64,000 bases of DNA from positions 4,526,001-4,590,000 of the forward strand of contig NZ_CP011132.1 of the NCBI RefSeq assembly GCF_000981805.1, written 5' to 3'. This document shows, in pieces, positions 17,377 to 27,438 of the stretch. The notes under the pieces are model-generated. The model saw only the letters and a list, made by a program, of their open reading frames with translations, did no database searches and was not told the DNA's origin. A program made the translations under genes and the position numbers. This stretch comes from Citrobacter amalonaticus Y19 (GTDB lineage Bacteria; Pseudomonadota; Gammaproteobacteria; Enterobacterales; Enterobacteriaceae). Each line of letters opens with the position of its first letter. The stretch's first letter is position 1.

Positions 17377-18795
17377 TTATAGATTTACAGTAGCGATGTT
17401 TTTATTGTTATTAGTTACGTCAGGAATATTTTTGTTCTTTTTTCGTTGATTAATTTCCTCGATAATAAAAGCGAAGCGCGCTTCATTGAGTTTATAAAAG
17501 AACCCCATGGTTAATGCGGCAATAATCGCCAGACCACAGGGCCAGAGAAATATTAACTGGCGTAATCCCAGTAGTGTGGTGTCGCTTTGCGCGATGTTTG
17601 GCACATAGCCAATCTGGGTCAACATAATACCGGGCAGGAACCCCGCCAGCGCGGCGGAAATCTTCCGCGAAAAGGTATATCCCGTGTAGACGGAACCTTC
17701 CGCGCGAATCCCCGTTTTCCATTCGCCGTAGTCCACAGTATCCGGCACCAGCGCCCAGTTCAGGCTGTTGACGAAAGCGGTACCGAAGAAGGCAATACAG
17801 GAGAAAATGATAAAGGTGAAAGAACTGTTGCCCCAGAAATAATTTAAGATATCGCCCAGCGCCCATAACATCATACCGGCTAAGTACACCTGTTTTTTAC
17901 CGAAGCATTTAACCGTCCAGGGGACAAGAATGACGCCAATCAACACACATCCCATGCTGAAGAATCCCATCCATGATAATAGATGCGGATCGTTCAGGAC
18001 ATATTGTGTGTAATAGACCTGAATGGCTAATTTAATATTGAATGCGGCCAGCGTACATAAGTTCGCGATACAAAGAACGAGCAGCGGCGGATTATGAAAA
18101 ATGGCGAAGAATGATTTGAGGATACCCATCTTATGCTCTGTTGAAACGGTTTCCCGGTAATGTTCCTTAACGCCTTTAAAGCACAGCATCATGAACCCGA
18201 ATCCGCAGACAGAAAAAATGAAGGCGGCACATGCATAACCGAAAGCTGAAGAGGAAAAGAGCGCTTGCAGAGGAATAAATGCCACCGTGCAAACTAATAA
18301 ACCTATGGTTGCGCCTCCCTGCCGGAAAGCCGCCAGTTGCGCCCGTTCGTTTGAGTTTTTTGTCATTGCCGGGATCATTGCGCCATAGGAGCAATTCATC
18401 AGACTGTAGAACAGGCCAAATAACATAAACAATCCCGTCGCGAGGGCGGTTTTAATCGGCAGGCTAAATGTTGTGGTAATAAATTGTACCGTTGCAATGA
18501 TCGCTGAAGGGATCGCCGCATACAGGATAAAGGGGCGGAATTTCCCCATCGGTCCAATATTTCTGCGTGAATCAAGCAGGAATCCGGTGAGCATATCGGT
18601 GAATGCGGTAAAGAATTTTGCCACCAGAAAGATAATTCCCCCGTAATATGCGGGCATTCCCAATTCATCAGTATAAAATTTCAGCAGATATAATGTGCCG
18701 ACGCTCAACATGAGATTAGAGCCAATATCACCCACGCCGTAGGCCAGTTTTTCTCGCAAACTCAGTTTCAGGGTTAGTGGATCATGGTCAGACAT
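17377..18795 (-). CDS. yihO: Sulfoquinovose transporter YihO (GPH/MFS family)
   Basis: Encodes 472 residues from ATG 18795, which follows GAGGA at good spacing; an upstream in-frame start is not supported. Twelve membrane segments of the glycoside-pentoside-hexuronide:cation symporter family are visible, starting SLREKLAYGVGDIGSN and including DSRRNIGPMGKFRPF. In E. coli YihO is the proposed importer of sulfoquinovose or its glycoside. It is closely related to adjacent yihP (shared VYYTQYVLND and FGTAFVNSLNWALV blocks), so the pair looks like an old tandem duplication. Confidence 0.93.
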   Translation of the reverse strand: MSDHDPLTLKLSLREKLAYGVGDIGSNLMLSVGTLYLLKFYTDELGMPAYYGGIIFLVAKFFTAFTDMLTGFLLDSRRNIGPMGKFRPFILYAAIPSAIIATVQFITTTFSLPIKTALATGLFMLFGLFYSLMNCSYGAMIPAMTKNSNERAQLAAFRQGGATIGLLVCTVAFIPLQALFSSSAFGYACAAFIFSVCGFGFMMLCFKGVKEHYRETVSTEHKMGILKSFFAIFHNPPLLVLCIANLCTLAAFNIKLAIQVYYTQYVLNDPHLLSWMGFFSMGCVLIGVILVPWTVKCFGKKQVYLAGMMLWALGDILNYFWGNSSFTFIIFSCIAFFGTAFVNSLNWALVPDTVDYGEWKTGIRAEGSVYTGYTFSRKISAALAGFLPGIMLTQIGYVPNIAQSDTTLLGLRQLIFLWPCGLAIIAALTMGFFYKLNEARFAFIIEEINQRKKNKNIPDVTNNNKNIATVNL

Positions 18796-18834
18796 AATTA
18801 ATCCTCGTGAAGTCCCGCAAGTTGCCATTCATTT

Positions 18835-20223
18835 TCACACTGCCATGGCACGTTTACGGGCTTCGATTTCGCCAACGATGCGGACATACATCTTTTCGTT
18901 GAGATCGTAGAAACAGCCCATCGCAATAATGGTGACAACCGCCAGTGCACACGGATAAATAAAGATCAGCTGCCGTAACCCCTCGACCGTTCCCGCTGAC
19001 TGTACCACGTTGGGCACATAGCCAATTTGGGTCAGCATCCATCCCGGGAAGAAACCCGCCAGCGCTTGTGAGACTTTACGAAAAAAGGTAAAACCGGTGT
19101 AGACCGTCCCCTCAGAACGCACACCAGTACGCCATTCGCCGTATTCCACCGTATCGGAGACCAGCGCCCAGTTCAGGCTGTTGACAAACGCGGAACCGAA
19201 GAACGCCAGGCAGGAGAAGGCGACAAAGCTGACCGATCCTCCACCGAAGACGTAGTTAAGCAGATCTCCTGCGACCCAAATCAGCAGGCCGCCGATATAG
19301 ACCTTTTTCTTGCCAAAGCGGCGGACCATCCCCGGCATTAAAAAGACGCCGATAAAAATACATCCCATGCTGAAAAAGCCCATCCATGACAGCAAAATCG
19401 GGTCGTTCAGTACGTACTGGGTGTAATAGACCTGAATCGCCAGCTTGACGTTAAACGCGCCGAGCGTACAGAGGTTGGCAATACACAGAATGAACAGCGG
19501 GCGGTTACCGGCGATGGCGCGAAATGACTGCAATAATCCAGGTTTCTGCGCATCGTCGACGGGTTTCACTTCGACATAACGCTCTTTTACCCCAGCGTAG
19601 CAGCACCACATAAAAAACAGCCCACACAGGGAAAACAGCGTCGCGGCGAAGATATAGCCCAACTGCGAATTGCCCTCGATCAGGTTCATGACCGGCACAA
19701 AACCAACGGTGCACAGCAGCAGGCCAAGCGTCGCGCCACCCTGTCGCCAGGCGGCGAGCGAGGCGCGTTCGTCCGGGTTTTTAGTGATGGCGGGCACCAT
19801 TGCCCCGTAGGAGCAGTTCATCATGCTGAAGAACAGCCCGTAGAGCATAAACAGGACGGTCGCCATTACCGTTTTACCGGTGATTTCAAACGGCGTACCG
19901 ACAAAGTTAGCGATAGCCAGCAGGGTCACCGGAAACGCAGCGTACATAACGAAAGGACGGAATTTACCTTTTGGACCGATTTTACGCCGTGAATCGAGCA
20001 TAATACCGGTTCCCATATCGGTAAACGCGGTAAAGAACTTGGCGATAAGGAAAATAATGCCGCCATATGTGCCCGGTAAACCGAGAACATCGGTGTAAAA
20101 CTTCAGTAAATAGAGCGTACCGATATCCAGCAGAATATTGGAGCCTAAATCACCTATCCCATAGGCGATTTTTTCCTTAAAAGGCAAGCGTAGGGTTGCC
20201 GGATTGGTTATGTTTTGACTCAT
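18835..20223 (-). CDS. yihP: Sulfoquinovose-pathway transporter YihP (GPH/MFS family)
   Basis: Encodes 462 residues with the same 12-helix GPH layout as YihO and a sequence close to E. coli YihP (GLPGTYGGIIFLIAKFFTAF). YihP is generally proposed to export the product DHPS or to import an SQ glycoside; direct proof is limited. It lies 39 bp upstream of yihO in the same operon. The extra TauE-type permease in this cluster may overlap its role. Confidence 0.93.
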   Translation of the reverse strand: MSQNITNPATLRLPFKEKIAYGIGDLGSNILLDIGTLYLLKFYTDVLGLPGTYGGIIFLIAKFFTAFTDMGTGIMLDSRRKIGPKGKFRPFVMYAAFPVTLLAIANFVGTPFEITGKTVMATVLFMLYGLFFSMMNCSYGAMVPAITKNPDERASLAAWRQGGATLGLLLCTVGFVPVMNLIEGNSQLGYIFAATLFSLCGLFFMWCCYAGVKERYVEVKPVDDAQKPGLLQSFRAIAGNRPLFILCIANLCTLGAFNVKLAIQVYYTQYVLNDPILLSWMGFFSMGCIFIGVFLMPGMVRRFGKKKVYIGGLLIWVAGDLLNYVFGGGSVSFVAFSCLAFFGSAFVNSLNWALVSDTVEYGEWRTGVRSEGTVYTGFTFFRKVSQALAGFFPGWMLTQIGYVPNVVQSAGTVEGLRQLIFIYPCALAVVTIIAMGCFYDLNEKMYVRIVGEIEARKRAMAV

Positions 20224-20269
20224 GATTATCCCTCATTTGCCCGTGAGTCTTCCCCACGGGCGAGCCGTA

Positions 20270-22306
20270 TTAGATGTGGCGTAAAGAGGCAAACAGCGAC
20301 GCCCACTCACTTTTCGCGCGATAAAAGACCGGAGGTTTGCCCAGTGGTGCGTCCACGGTTACCTCACCACCCCGGTGGGTTTCACCGGTCCAGAGGTTCA
20401 CCCAGTTATCCTCCGGCAGATACAGCGTCCAGTCGCTGCGGCCCTGCTCATATACCGGGGCGACCAGTAGATCTTGTCCCAGCAGGTATTGGTATTTCAG
20501 GGTGTAGGTGCGCGCATCGTCCTCGTAATGCAGGAATAGCGGACGCATGACGGGCAAACCGATGGCGGCGTTTTGTGCGACGGCTTGCTTGAGGTACGGC
20601 TTCAGGGTGGTAAAGACGGTCGTCATTCTGGCGAAATGGGCGATGGTTTCGTCGTCGCCGTCAAACTGCCAGTTATCACCAGGACGGTTACCTTCATGGG
20701 TGCGCATCATCGGCGTGAAGGCGCTGAAATCACACCAGCGCAGCAGCAGCTCTTTGCTGCGTTTCATCTCAAACAGGGTGGTGTAACCACCGATGTCGCT
20801 GTGGTGCAGGCCGTGACCGGTCATGGCCAGCGAGAGCGCGGCAGGGACGACAGAGGCAAGTCCATCATCCAGACTCCAGTCCACGTTCTGATCGCCTGCC
20901 CACATCATGGTGGAGTACTTCTGACTGCCGGTATAACCCGCACGCATGAAGAACAGGATTTCGCCGAGTTTGCCGGTTTCCTGGAGCGCCTCGTAGTTAC
21001 ATTTTGCCCACAGTGCAGGCCAGGCGTTATGCATGATCTCCGCGCTGACGCCGTTATGCAGAACCGTGTCGGTCGGCAGGTACTCGCCAAAGTCCGCCAT
21101 CCAACCGCCGCAGCCGAGCTCGATCATGTTTTTCTTGATGACGCCTTTGAACCAGTCATAGGCCGCCGGGTTGGTCAAATCAACCACGCCGCCGTAAAAC
21201 TCACCAAATTCAACAAAATAATCATTACCCGACATATCTTTTGCCAGATAGCCGTGCTTTGCCGCTTCGGCGCACAGGTCTTTATCGCTGGCGACATACG
21301 GGTTGATATACGAAAGGAATTTCACGCCTTCGGCGTTCCACTGTTTGATACGGCTGTCCAGTTGTGGATAGTTGTCGCTGTTCCACTTCCAGTTCCACAT
21401 CACGCGCTTACCGAATGAAGTCATGCGGATCCCGGACCAGTCCTGCGCCCAGATGCCGTTCACTTTCACGCCAGCACGGCGCATCGTGTCCAGTTTTTTC
21501 TGACAAACGTCGGTGCCGCCCTGAATGCCCAGCGTGACGCCATCATAAATCCAGTCTGGTAACTCGGGTTGGCGACCTAACAGTGCGGTCAGTTTTTCCA
21601 GCAGCGCGATATAGCTGTCGGCGCATTCAAAACGCAGAGTGGTTTTATCCTCCCACAGCGCCAGTTCGTGATAATCCGGCGCGCTGAAGTCAAAATTCAT
21701 GTAGCAGCTGTTATCAACGTGGCAGTAGTACTTCTGCGTACTGACAAACGTAGGCTGCGGGAAGAAAGTCCAGTAGTAGTCCCCGCCAGCGTTCTCTTTG
21801 CAGTCGGCCTGCCAGGTGACGTAGCTAGTTTTGTTACGGCCCACCCCCTGTTCGCTGGTCCACAGCGGGAACGGTTTACCACGCAGGTCGAAGTAAGAGA
21901 ACTGTTCGCCGCAGCCGTAGATATGGTCGTCCGGGTTGGCCGCCAGCCGCAGCCAGATGCGGTTATGGCTGAGATCGTCGTTGTGCAGATCCAACTGCAG
22001 ACGACCCGCTTCATCGACAGAGATATGTAGCATCGCATTGACGGCATCACCACGGCTAAAGCGTATCCGCCAACCGTCGGCTGATTCGCTGACCGCGGCG
22101 TCGGTCAGGGCAATTTTCTCGTTAAGCTTATCTTTAATACTGAAGTTACCGCGAAACATGTCGATATCCGCGACGCCTGCACCGACCCACAGACAGGGGT
22201 TCTCTGTCGTATGGCGTAAGATCACACGCTGCCGATAACGTAATGCAAAACCATCAATAATTTTTTCGACCTGAACAAAGGATAAATGTCGGGTTTGCGT
22301 ACTCAT
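20270..22306 (-). CDS. yihQ: Sulfoquinovosidase YihQ (GH31)
   Basis: Encodes 678 residues, identical in length to the E. coli enzyme. By counting, the catalytic nucleophile Asp405 (ADFGEYLP) and acid/base Asp472 (GDQNVDW) are present. So are the sulfonate-binding residues Arg301, Trp304 and Tyr508. The enzyme hydrolyses alpha-sulfoquinovosides such as SQ-glycerol to free SQ in the cytoplasm and is the gateway enzyme of the pathway. The key residues are intact, so I expect it to be active. Confidence 0.97.
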   Translation of the reverse strand: MSTQTRHLSFVQVEKIIDGFALRYRQRVILRHTTENPCLWVGAGVADIDMFRGNFSIKDKLNEKIALTDAAVSESADGWRIRFSRGDAVNAMLHISVDEAGRLQLDLHNDDLSHNRIWLRLAANPDDHIYGCGEQFSYFDLRGKPFPLWTSEQGVGRNKTSYVTWQADCKENAGGDYYWTFFPQPTFVSTQKYYCHVDNSCYMNFDFSAPDYHELALWEDKTTLRFECADSYIALLEKLTALLGRQPELPDWIYDGVTLGIQGGTDVCQKKLDTMRRAGVKVNGIWAQDWSGIRMTSFGKRVMWNWKWNSDNYPQLDSRIKQWNAEGVKFLSYINPYVASDKDLCAEAAKHGYLAKDMSGNDYFVEFGEFYGGVVDLTNPAAYDWFKGVIKKNMIELGCGGWMADFGEYLPTDTVLHNGVSAEIMHNAWPALWAKCNYEALQETGKLGEILFFMRAGYTGSQKYSTMMWAGDQNVDWSLDDGLASVVPAALSLAMTGHGLHHSDIGGYTTLFEMKRSKELLLRWCDFSAFTPMMRTHEGNRPGDNWQFDGDDETIAHFARMTTVFTTLKPYLKQAVAQNAAIGLPVMRPLFLHYEDDARTYTLKYQYLLGQDLLVAPVYEQGRSDWTLYLPEDNWVNLWTGETHRGGEVTVDAPLGKPPVFYRAKSEWASLFASLRHI

Positions 22307-22427
22307 ATAAAACTCTCCATGAAATTGGGAACGCGAGCACAGTAATGGATTATGGTTTGCTATTTTTCATTCGCTTTAAACCGTTACGCGCGACCGTCAG
22401 GTCACGCGTAAAAAAGATAATTCGTTA

Positions 22428-23303
22428 TTATTTTCCGGTATCCGCCTTACGGATCGCCGCTATTTTTTTACCCAGTAATAACTGTAACACCGCCAGCAGG
22501 ACAAAAGGTGGCAGGAGCGCAGCAAGCGCGGGAATACCCATTGCCCCTTTTATTAACATGGCCCCTGAGGCGATCAACAATAAAAAGACCAGAATACGGA
22601 ATACTTTTACGGAAATACGTTTATGCACATATTGTCCCACCAGTGAACCGAGGATCATGGTAGGAATACAGAAAATAACCAGTTTAAACGTTGAGATTGT
22701 CAATATTCCGCTGGTTGCCAGACCGCCAACCACGGCAATATTATTTGCCGTAAAGAACGCATTCAACGTACCGCGAAAAGCCGCCGGTCCTAAATTACGT
22801 AACATGCCGTACATCACAACCGGCGGTCCATTCGTGGAAAAGGCGGCACCCAACGCACCCGCGACAGCACCCAACGGCGCAGCAATCCAGCGCCGGTCGT
22901 AAACAGGCAGGCGAGGAATAAACATGCTGTAGAATGAGTAGAGGATCAGAAACCCACCCAGTCCAATTTTCATGATGTGATCGGGCAGGTAAGACAGCGC
23001 ATACAGGCCAACCGGGATCCCAAGGAATGAGAAGCCGATCAGTACCGCTGCCGAACGCCAGTCGGTCTCTTTACGTGACAGCCAGGTAGCATAAATAGCC
23101 GTCGCCGTACCGACAATAACGGAAAGTGGGGTCGCCATTTTAACCGGCAGCATCAGCGTGATGAGCGGCATGGTGGTTAATCCGCCGCCAAAACCTGCAC
23201 ATATCCCCACAAAGGTATAAAGAAACATTAATGCAATGACGGTATAGACAACCTGGTTATCTAACATCACGCCATCGGGAGTAAATAAAGTAAAGAAATC
23301 CAT
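22428..23303 (-). CDS. TauE/SafE-family permease in the SQ operon
   Basis: Encodes 291 residues. The second of two close ATGs (23303, MDFFTLF) is chosen because AAGGA sits 6 nt before it. It has eight or so hydrophobic segments and the family's glycine-rich repeats GFGGGLTTMPLITLMLP near 37 and GAAFSTNGPPVVMYG near 155. TauE/SafE proteins export sulfite, sulfoacetate or related organosulfonates. K-12 has no gene here; yihQ and yihR are adjacent. Its place within the SQ operon suggests export of DHPS, sulfolactate or a related anion. The substrate is inferred. Confidence 0.85.
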   Translation of the reverse strand: MDFFTLFTPDGVMLDNQVVYTVIALMFLYTFVGICAGFGGGLTTMPLITLMLPVKMATPLSVIVGTATAIYATWLSRKETDWRSAAVLIGFSFLGIPVGLYALSYLPDHIMKIGLGGFLILYSFYSMFIPRLPVYDRRWIAAPLGAVAGALGAAFSTNGPPVVMYGMLRNLGPAAFRGTLNAFFTANNIAVVGGLATSGILTISTFKLVIFCIPTMILGSLVGQYVHKRISVKVFRILVFLLLIASGAMLIKGAMGIPALAALLPPFVLLAVLQLLLGKKIAAIRKADTGK

Positions 23304-23354
23304 TGTCATTCCTTCATTATCAAATAAAGCTTCAAAATGTGACGCCGGAGGTTT

Positions 23355-24287
23355 TTAATTCCGGCTCGGTGAGCTTTTTGTATTAAATGAGTTATTGCAC
23401 TGCTGTTTTTTGCCTCGAATATTAAAAAATAACTGATGTTTTTCTTCGGGCTTGAGTAATATTAAGTCTGTTCCAGAGTTAAACGCATTTGGCGGACAGC
23501 TCATAGGTTCGACCGCTAATCCCTGACGATTTAATTTTTCACCACTGTAAATCTGTAACCACGGCTGATCGGAAAATAAACTGACTGCCAGTGCCTGTTG
23601 TTGATGAATTATCTGCATTTCCCACGGACTACCGTGAGTTCTGAAGGTATGATCAATGTGTTTATCACCGACGGTACGCAGGATGGAGTAGTCCAAATCC
23701 ATTTCTTCAACGGAATATAACGTTGTAGGATTCGCGTGGGCATCGACAGCAAAAACCTGCTTCGCCGGAATGCGCAGCATACAGTCATCAACAGGCGCTA
23801 AATTGCAGGTTAAATAAGGGTGGATCCCGACGCCGTAGGGCGCGGGTTGTTTACCCCTGTTTTTACTGATGATGGCAACAGAAAGCCCCGTCTCAGCATC
23901 CAGTGAGTAGATAACCTGAGACATCAACGTGAAGGGGTAACCATAGCTGGGCGGTAAAAACAGCGTCAGAGTAGCCTTTGTCGCCGTCAACGCCTCAATC
24001 TGCCAGTCGCGCCAGGCGAGCAGGCCATGAATGGCAGCCTGAGAATGGTGCTCATTGATCGGTAACTGGTAGTCCTGCCCCTCATGCTGATAGCAGCCGT
24101 TGGCAATACGATTAGGCCAGGGGATCAACACCTTGCCCAGATGCGCCAGCGGCATCTCTTCTGGGCTATGCGGTATGACCAGATGTTTGCCCTGCCAGGT
24201 CAGTTCGGCAAGACCCGCACCGACAGAAACAATCTGCGCCCGGTAGTCACCCGCAGCGAGTGAAATCGTATTCCCACTACTTTGCAT
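23355..24287 (-). CDS. yihR: Aldose 1-epimerase-like protein YihR (SQ mutarotase)
   Basis: Encodes about 310 residues. The ATG at 24287 is favoured because AGG lies 8 nt upstream; ATG 24293 and GTG 24296 are alternatives. Galactose-mutarotase fold signatures: PWPNRIANGCY, the histidine in HHSQAAIHGLLAWR, GVGIHPYLT and VEPMSCPPNAFNSG. It is expected to interconvert SQ anomers after YihQ cleavage, before YihS isomerisation. The C-terminal tail (about 20 residues after FFNIRGKK) is longer than in E. coli and low in similarity. Confidence 0.92.
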   Translation of the reverse strand: MQSSGNTISLAAGDYRAQIVSVGAGLAELTWQGKHLVIPHSPEEMPLAHLGKVLIPWPNRIANGCYQHEGQDYQLPINEHHSQAAIHGLLAWRDWQIEALTATKATLTLFLPPSYGYPFTLMSQVIYSLDAETGLSVAIISKNRGKQPAPYGVGIHPYLTCNLAPVDDCMLRIPAKQVFAVDAHANPTTLYSVEEMDLDYSILRTVGDKHIDHTFRTHGSPWEMQIIHQQQALAVSLFSDQPWLQIYSGEKLNRQGLAVEPMSCPPNAFNSGTDLILLKPEEKHQLFFNIRGKKQQCNNSFNTKSSPSRN

Positions 24288-24361
24288 ATACATCACCTGT
24301 CTATGAGAGCCCCTTCGTGAATAACGGCACAGGCTTGCTATGCCGTATTTCTCAGGCGGAT

Positions 24362-25603
24362 TTATTTCGCATTAATGTCCAACAGGCCCGCCGCAACGGC
24401 GGGTGCCAGACCTGGCGCTAACGGGATGCGCGGAATGACCAGACAGTGCAACAGGTGATAAATATCCTGCTTACCATCCCATACCCGGGTTGTGACCTTG
24501 TTGTCCGCATCCAACTCCTGCCACCACGAGCCATTTTCGTAATCCATCAGGTACTTAATGCAGTAGTCCCACCATGTCTGATACCAGGTTTCGTACTGGC
24601 GATCGCCTGTGACGGTATAGAGCGCATAGGCAGTGCCCATCGCTTCCACAATGGGCCAGCGCACACGTTCACGAACAATGGGTTTGCCATCCCAGCCAAC
24701 GGTGTACACGATGCCGTCAGCCCCATCGGGCGCCCATGCATCACGAATGGTGGCGTGGAAAAGACCTTTCGCATCTTCCAGTAACCAGGCGGGAGGCTGC
24801 TCGCATCTTGCTTCTAACGCGGCGTGGATATGCAGCATCAGGCGGCCCCACTCAATCCAGTGGCCTGGGGTGCCGCCATAGGCACGGAAACGGTGAGCAG
24901 GGTTGTCTTTGTTGTAATCGCGGACCGGGTTCCAGTTCACGTCGAAATGCTCATTGACGCGGTATTCCCCTTTACGGGCGACATCGTGAATGATGACTGA
25001 GGCAATGCGGATAGCACGATCCAGCCATTTTTTGTCATGGGTAACGTCGTAAACAATCAGGAAGGCTTCGACGGCATGCATATTGGCATTGCCGCCACGA
25101 TAGTCTTCGGTTTTGCTGAACGCCTCATCCCAGGATTCCAGACACATTTGCTCTTCTTCACTCCAGAAGTATTTCTCAATGACTTCAATGGTGTAATCGA
25201 GCAGCTTTCTGGCTTCAGGGTGTCCGGTGGTGACCGCGCTGGCCGCGCCCAGCAGCGCAAAAAAGTGTTGGTATCCCTGCTTGGAGGCATCCACCACGCC
25301 TTCGTCATTCACACAGGCGTACCAGCCACCGTATTTTTTGTCGCGCAGCGCGCCGTTCATGGCTTTGATACCGTGATCGACCAGGGCGTAAGCGCCCGGT
25401 CTGCCCATCGCGGCGGCGACGGAATAGACGTGCAGCATGCGTGCGGTGATCCACAGGTGCGTGCCCATCTCTTCTTTGATTTGCCCTTTGTTACCCAGCC
25501 AGCCGAATCCGGTGGGGACCGCCGCATTCTTACCAAAATTGAAGATGCGGTCAGTTTCTTGTTCCAGCCAGCGGTTGTGGCTCATTGTGTTAAACCATTT
25601 CAT
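24362..25603 (-). CDS. yihS: Sulfoquinovose isomerase YihS
   Basis: Encodes 413 residues, the E. coli length. It is an alpha6/alpha6-barrel enzyme of the N-acylglucosamine 2-epimerase superfamily. Residues described for the YihS active site are present by count: Arg55, His176, His248 and Glu251. It converts sulfoquinovose to sulfofructose (and sulforhamnose). It lies 15 bp after yihT in the operon. Confidence 0.96.
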   Translation of the reverse strand: MKWFNTMSHNRWLEQETDRIFNFGKNAAVPTGFGWLGNKGQIKEEMGTHLWITARMLHVYSVAAAMGRPGAYALVDHGIKAMNGALRDKKYGGWYACVNDEGVVDASKQGYQHFFALLGAASAVTTGHPEARKLLDYTIEVIEKYFWSEEEQMCLESWDEAFSKTEDYRGGNANMHAVEAFLIVYDVTHDKKWLDRAIRIASVIIHDVARKGEYRVNEHFDVNWNPVRDYNKDNPAHRFRAYGGTPGHWIEWGRLMLHIHAALEARCEQPPAWLLEDAKGLFHATIRDAWAPDGADGIVYTVGWDGKPIVRERVRWPIVEAMGTAYALYTVTGDRQYETWYQTWWDYCIKYLMDYENGSWWQELDADNKVTTRVWDGKQDIYHLLHCLVIPRIPLAPGLAPAVAAGLLDINAK

Positions 25604-25618
25604 TCGTTGATCCTCGTA

Positions 25619-26497
25619 TTAACGGCGGCGGGCCATCATTTCATCGACAATTTCACCTAAGCGTTGCAATTTAGGTGCAGAAACATCACGCAGCATCAGC
25701 TCGCTGTCCGGCAAGCCCACCACCGATGACCAGACCGCACGACCGGCCAGGAAACCGGAAGCGCCTGCGCTCATCGCGACGCTGACCGCACGTGGAAACA
25801 GCTTTTCGTCAACACCGGAAGAGAGAATGACCCACGGCATGTTGATGTGTTCGTTCAGGTGCTGAGAGGCGCTGAGCAGGGCTTGCTGTGTACCTTTACC
25901 GTGCAGCGGCATTTCAACCTTGTAGAGATCGGCGCCGCTGTCGCCCAGTTCTTTCGCGGCATCGATAATCGCCTGTTCGCGATCGAATTTATCGCCGCGA
26001 CGGGGCGGACGGACCACCGGTTCGATGATGCTCAACAGGCCATTGGCATGGCACAACGCATTGAACTCTTTCACCATTGCCAGACGTTGCTGTACGTCTT
26101 CATCACTGCGCCAGAGCACCAGCAGCTTTAAGGCTTTCGCACCATCCTGTTTGACGGCCTGCGGATTGATGCTTTTATCAATCACCACGCTGTCGACGGG
26201 AATGCCGTTGCCCGGGATGAAGGCGTCGGCGGCGACAATCATGCCGCAGCTCTTGGCGACCGCTTTTTGTTCCACCGCCTGGTGGTAACAGAACTGCTGG
26301 TCCAGCAGAATGGCGGAGGCATACGGTGAGAGAATTTTTGCCGCATTGACTTTAAAATCCGTGAGATGTTGATCGGTGACCGGCGTTGGCGCGCCTGCTG
26401 CGGCAAACATCAGGCGCATCGCTTCACGCTGGTCAACGGCCAGCATGGCGAAACCGCCGGAAGGTCGGGTGATATCTTTCAGGGTGTACGTGGTCAT
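25619..26497 (-). CDS. yihT: 6-deoxy-6-sulfofructose-1-phosphate aldolase YihT
   Basis: Encodes 292 residues of the class I (Schiff-base) aldolase family. The catalytic Lys193 in GADLYKVEMP is present by count. It cleaves sulfofructose-1-phosphate to DHAP and sulfolactaldehyde, feeding carbon to glycolysis while the C3-sulfonate is reduced by YihU. The sequence follows E. coli YihT closely (FAMLAVDQREAMR, SIIEPVVRPPRRGDKFDRE). Confidence 0.97.
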   Translation of the reverse strand: MTTYTLKDITRPSGGFAMLAVDQREAMRLMFAAAGAPTPVTDQHLTDFKVNAAKILSPYASAILLDQQFCYHQAVEQKAVAKSCGMIVAADAFIPGNGIPVDSVVIDKSINPQAVKQDGAKALKLLVLWRSDEDVQQRLAMVKEFNALCHANGLLSIIEPVVRPPRRGDKFDREQAIIDAAKELGDSGADLYKVEMPLHGKGTQQALLSASQHLNEHINMPWVILSSGVDEKLFPRAVSVAMSAGASGFLAGRAVWSSVVGLPDSELMLRDVSAPKLQRLGEIVDEMMARRR

Positions 26498-26516
26498 TCT
26501 TCAGTCCTTTTACCTG

Positions 26517-27407
26517 TCAATGGTGGTTTTTCAGTCCGGCAGTAGTGCGAACCTGTTCGAGAATGGCGGTCCAGTCTTCCCGCCCACGGCCAGCGGCTCG
26601 CGCCTGGTTATAAACTTCCCTGGACGCCGCGCCGAGCGGCATAGGAACGTGCAGTTGATTGGCGACATCCAGCGCAATGCCAAGATCTTTATGGGCCAGG
26701 TCGATCATGAAGGCCGGGGAAAGATCGCCTTTCAGCACTTTGTTCGGCCACGAGGTGGTGAAATGGCCTTTTCCGGCAGGTGTCCCGCTCATGACCTTTA
26801 GCGCCACATCGAAGGAGAGACCCAGCGCTTCACACAGCACGGCGGCTTCGGCTGACAGGGCATTCAGCGCGATGCTCATGTAGTTGTTAATCAACTTCAC
26901 GCGGATCCCCATTCCCGGGCCGCCAGCGTTAATCAACTCATTACCCATTGCTATTAGCACCGGCGTGGCGCGCTCGACCTGGTCCGGAGAGCCACCTGCC
27001 AGCAGCAATAATGTGCCAGCAACGGCGTGATCGGAGGTCCGCCCGACCGGTACATCCATCATGGCGAAACCTTTGGCGCGCAGGTCGGCAATCAATTTGT
27101 CGGTCTGCAAGGGATGGATGGTTGACATATCGATCACCAGCGCCTGCGGGGAGAGGCTTTCGCAAACACCGTCTTCACCCAATAACACGCTGCGTACCAG
27201 ATCGCCATTGGGCAGCATCGTGATGACAAACTCAGCGCCTTGCGCAGCCTGCGCTGGAGAGCGAGCGGGTTGTGCCCCTTTTTCGACCAACCGTTGTACG
27301 GCATCGGCGTTGACGTCAAAAACGCTGAGTTGGTGACCCTGCCTGAGCAGGTTGCTCGCCATCGGGGAGCCCATCTGTCCTAATCCGATAAATGCTATTA
27401 CTGCCAT
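26517..27407 (-). CDS. yihU: 3-sulfolactaldehyde reductase YihU
   Basis: Encodes 296 residues from ATG 27407 (MAVIAFIGLGQ), the E. coli start; nine extra upstream codons are unlikely. It belongs to the beta-hydroxyacid dehydrogenase family with the Rossmann motif GLGQMGSPMA, substrate motif DVPVGRTSDHAVAGT and catalytic Lys in VKLINNYMS. It reduces sulfolactaldehyde to 2,3-dihydroxypropanesulfonate (DHPS) with NADH, closing redox balance in SQ fermentation. It is first in the minus-strand SQ operon. Confidence 0.96.
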   Translation of the reverse strand: MAVIAFIGLGQMGSPMASNLLRQGHQLSVFDVNADAVQRLVEKGAQPARSPAQAAQGAEFVITMLPNGDLVRSVLLGEDGVCESLSPQALVIDMSTIHPLQTDKLIADLRAKGFAMMDVPVGRTSDHAVAGTLLLLAGGSPDQVERATPVLIAMGNELINAGGPGMGIRVKLINNYMSIALNALSAEAAVLCEALGLSFDVALKVMSGTPAGKGHFTTSWPNKVLKGDLSPAFMIDLAHKDLGIALDVANQLHVPMPLGAASREVYNQARAAGRGREDWTAILEQVRTTAGLKNHH

Positions 27408-27438
27408 ATCGTTCTCCTGAGACGGTGATGTCATTTTT

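Noticed and set aside
20573..21418. 281-residue open frame opposite yihQ
   Set aside because: Antisense to an intact GH31 gene with all catalytic residues; no supporting ribosome site.
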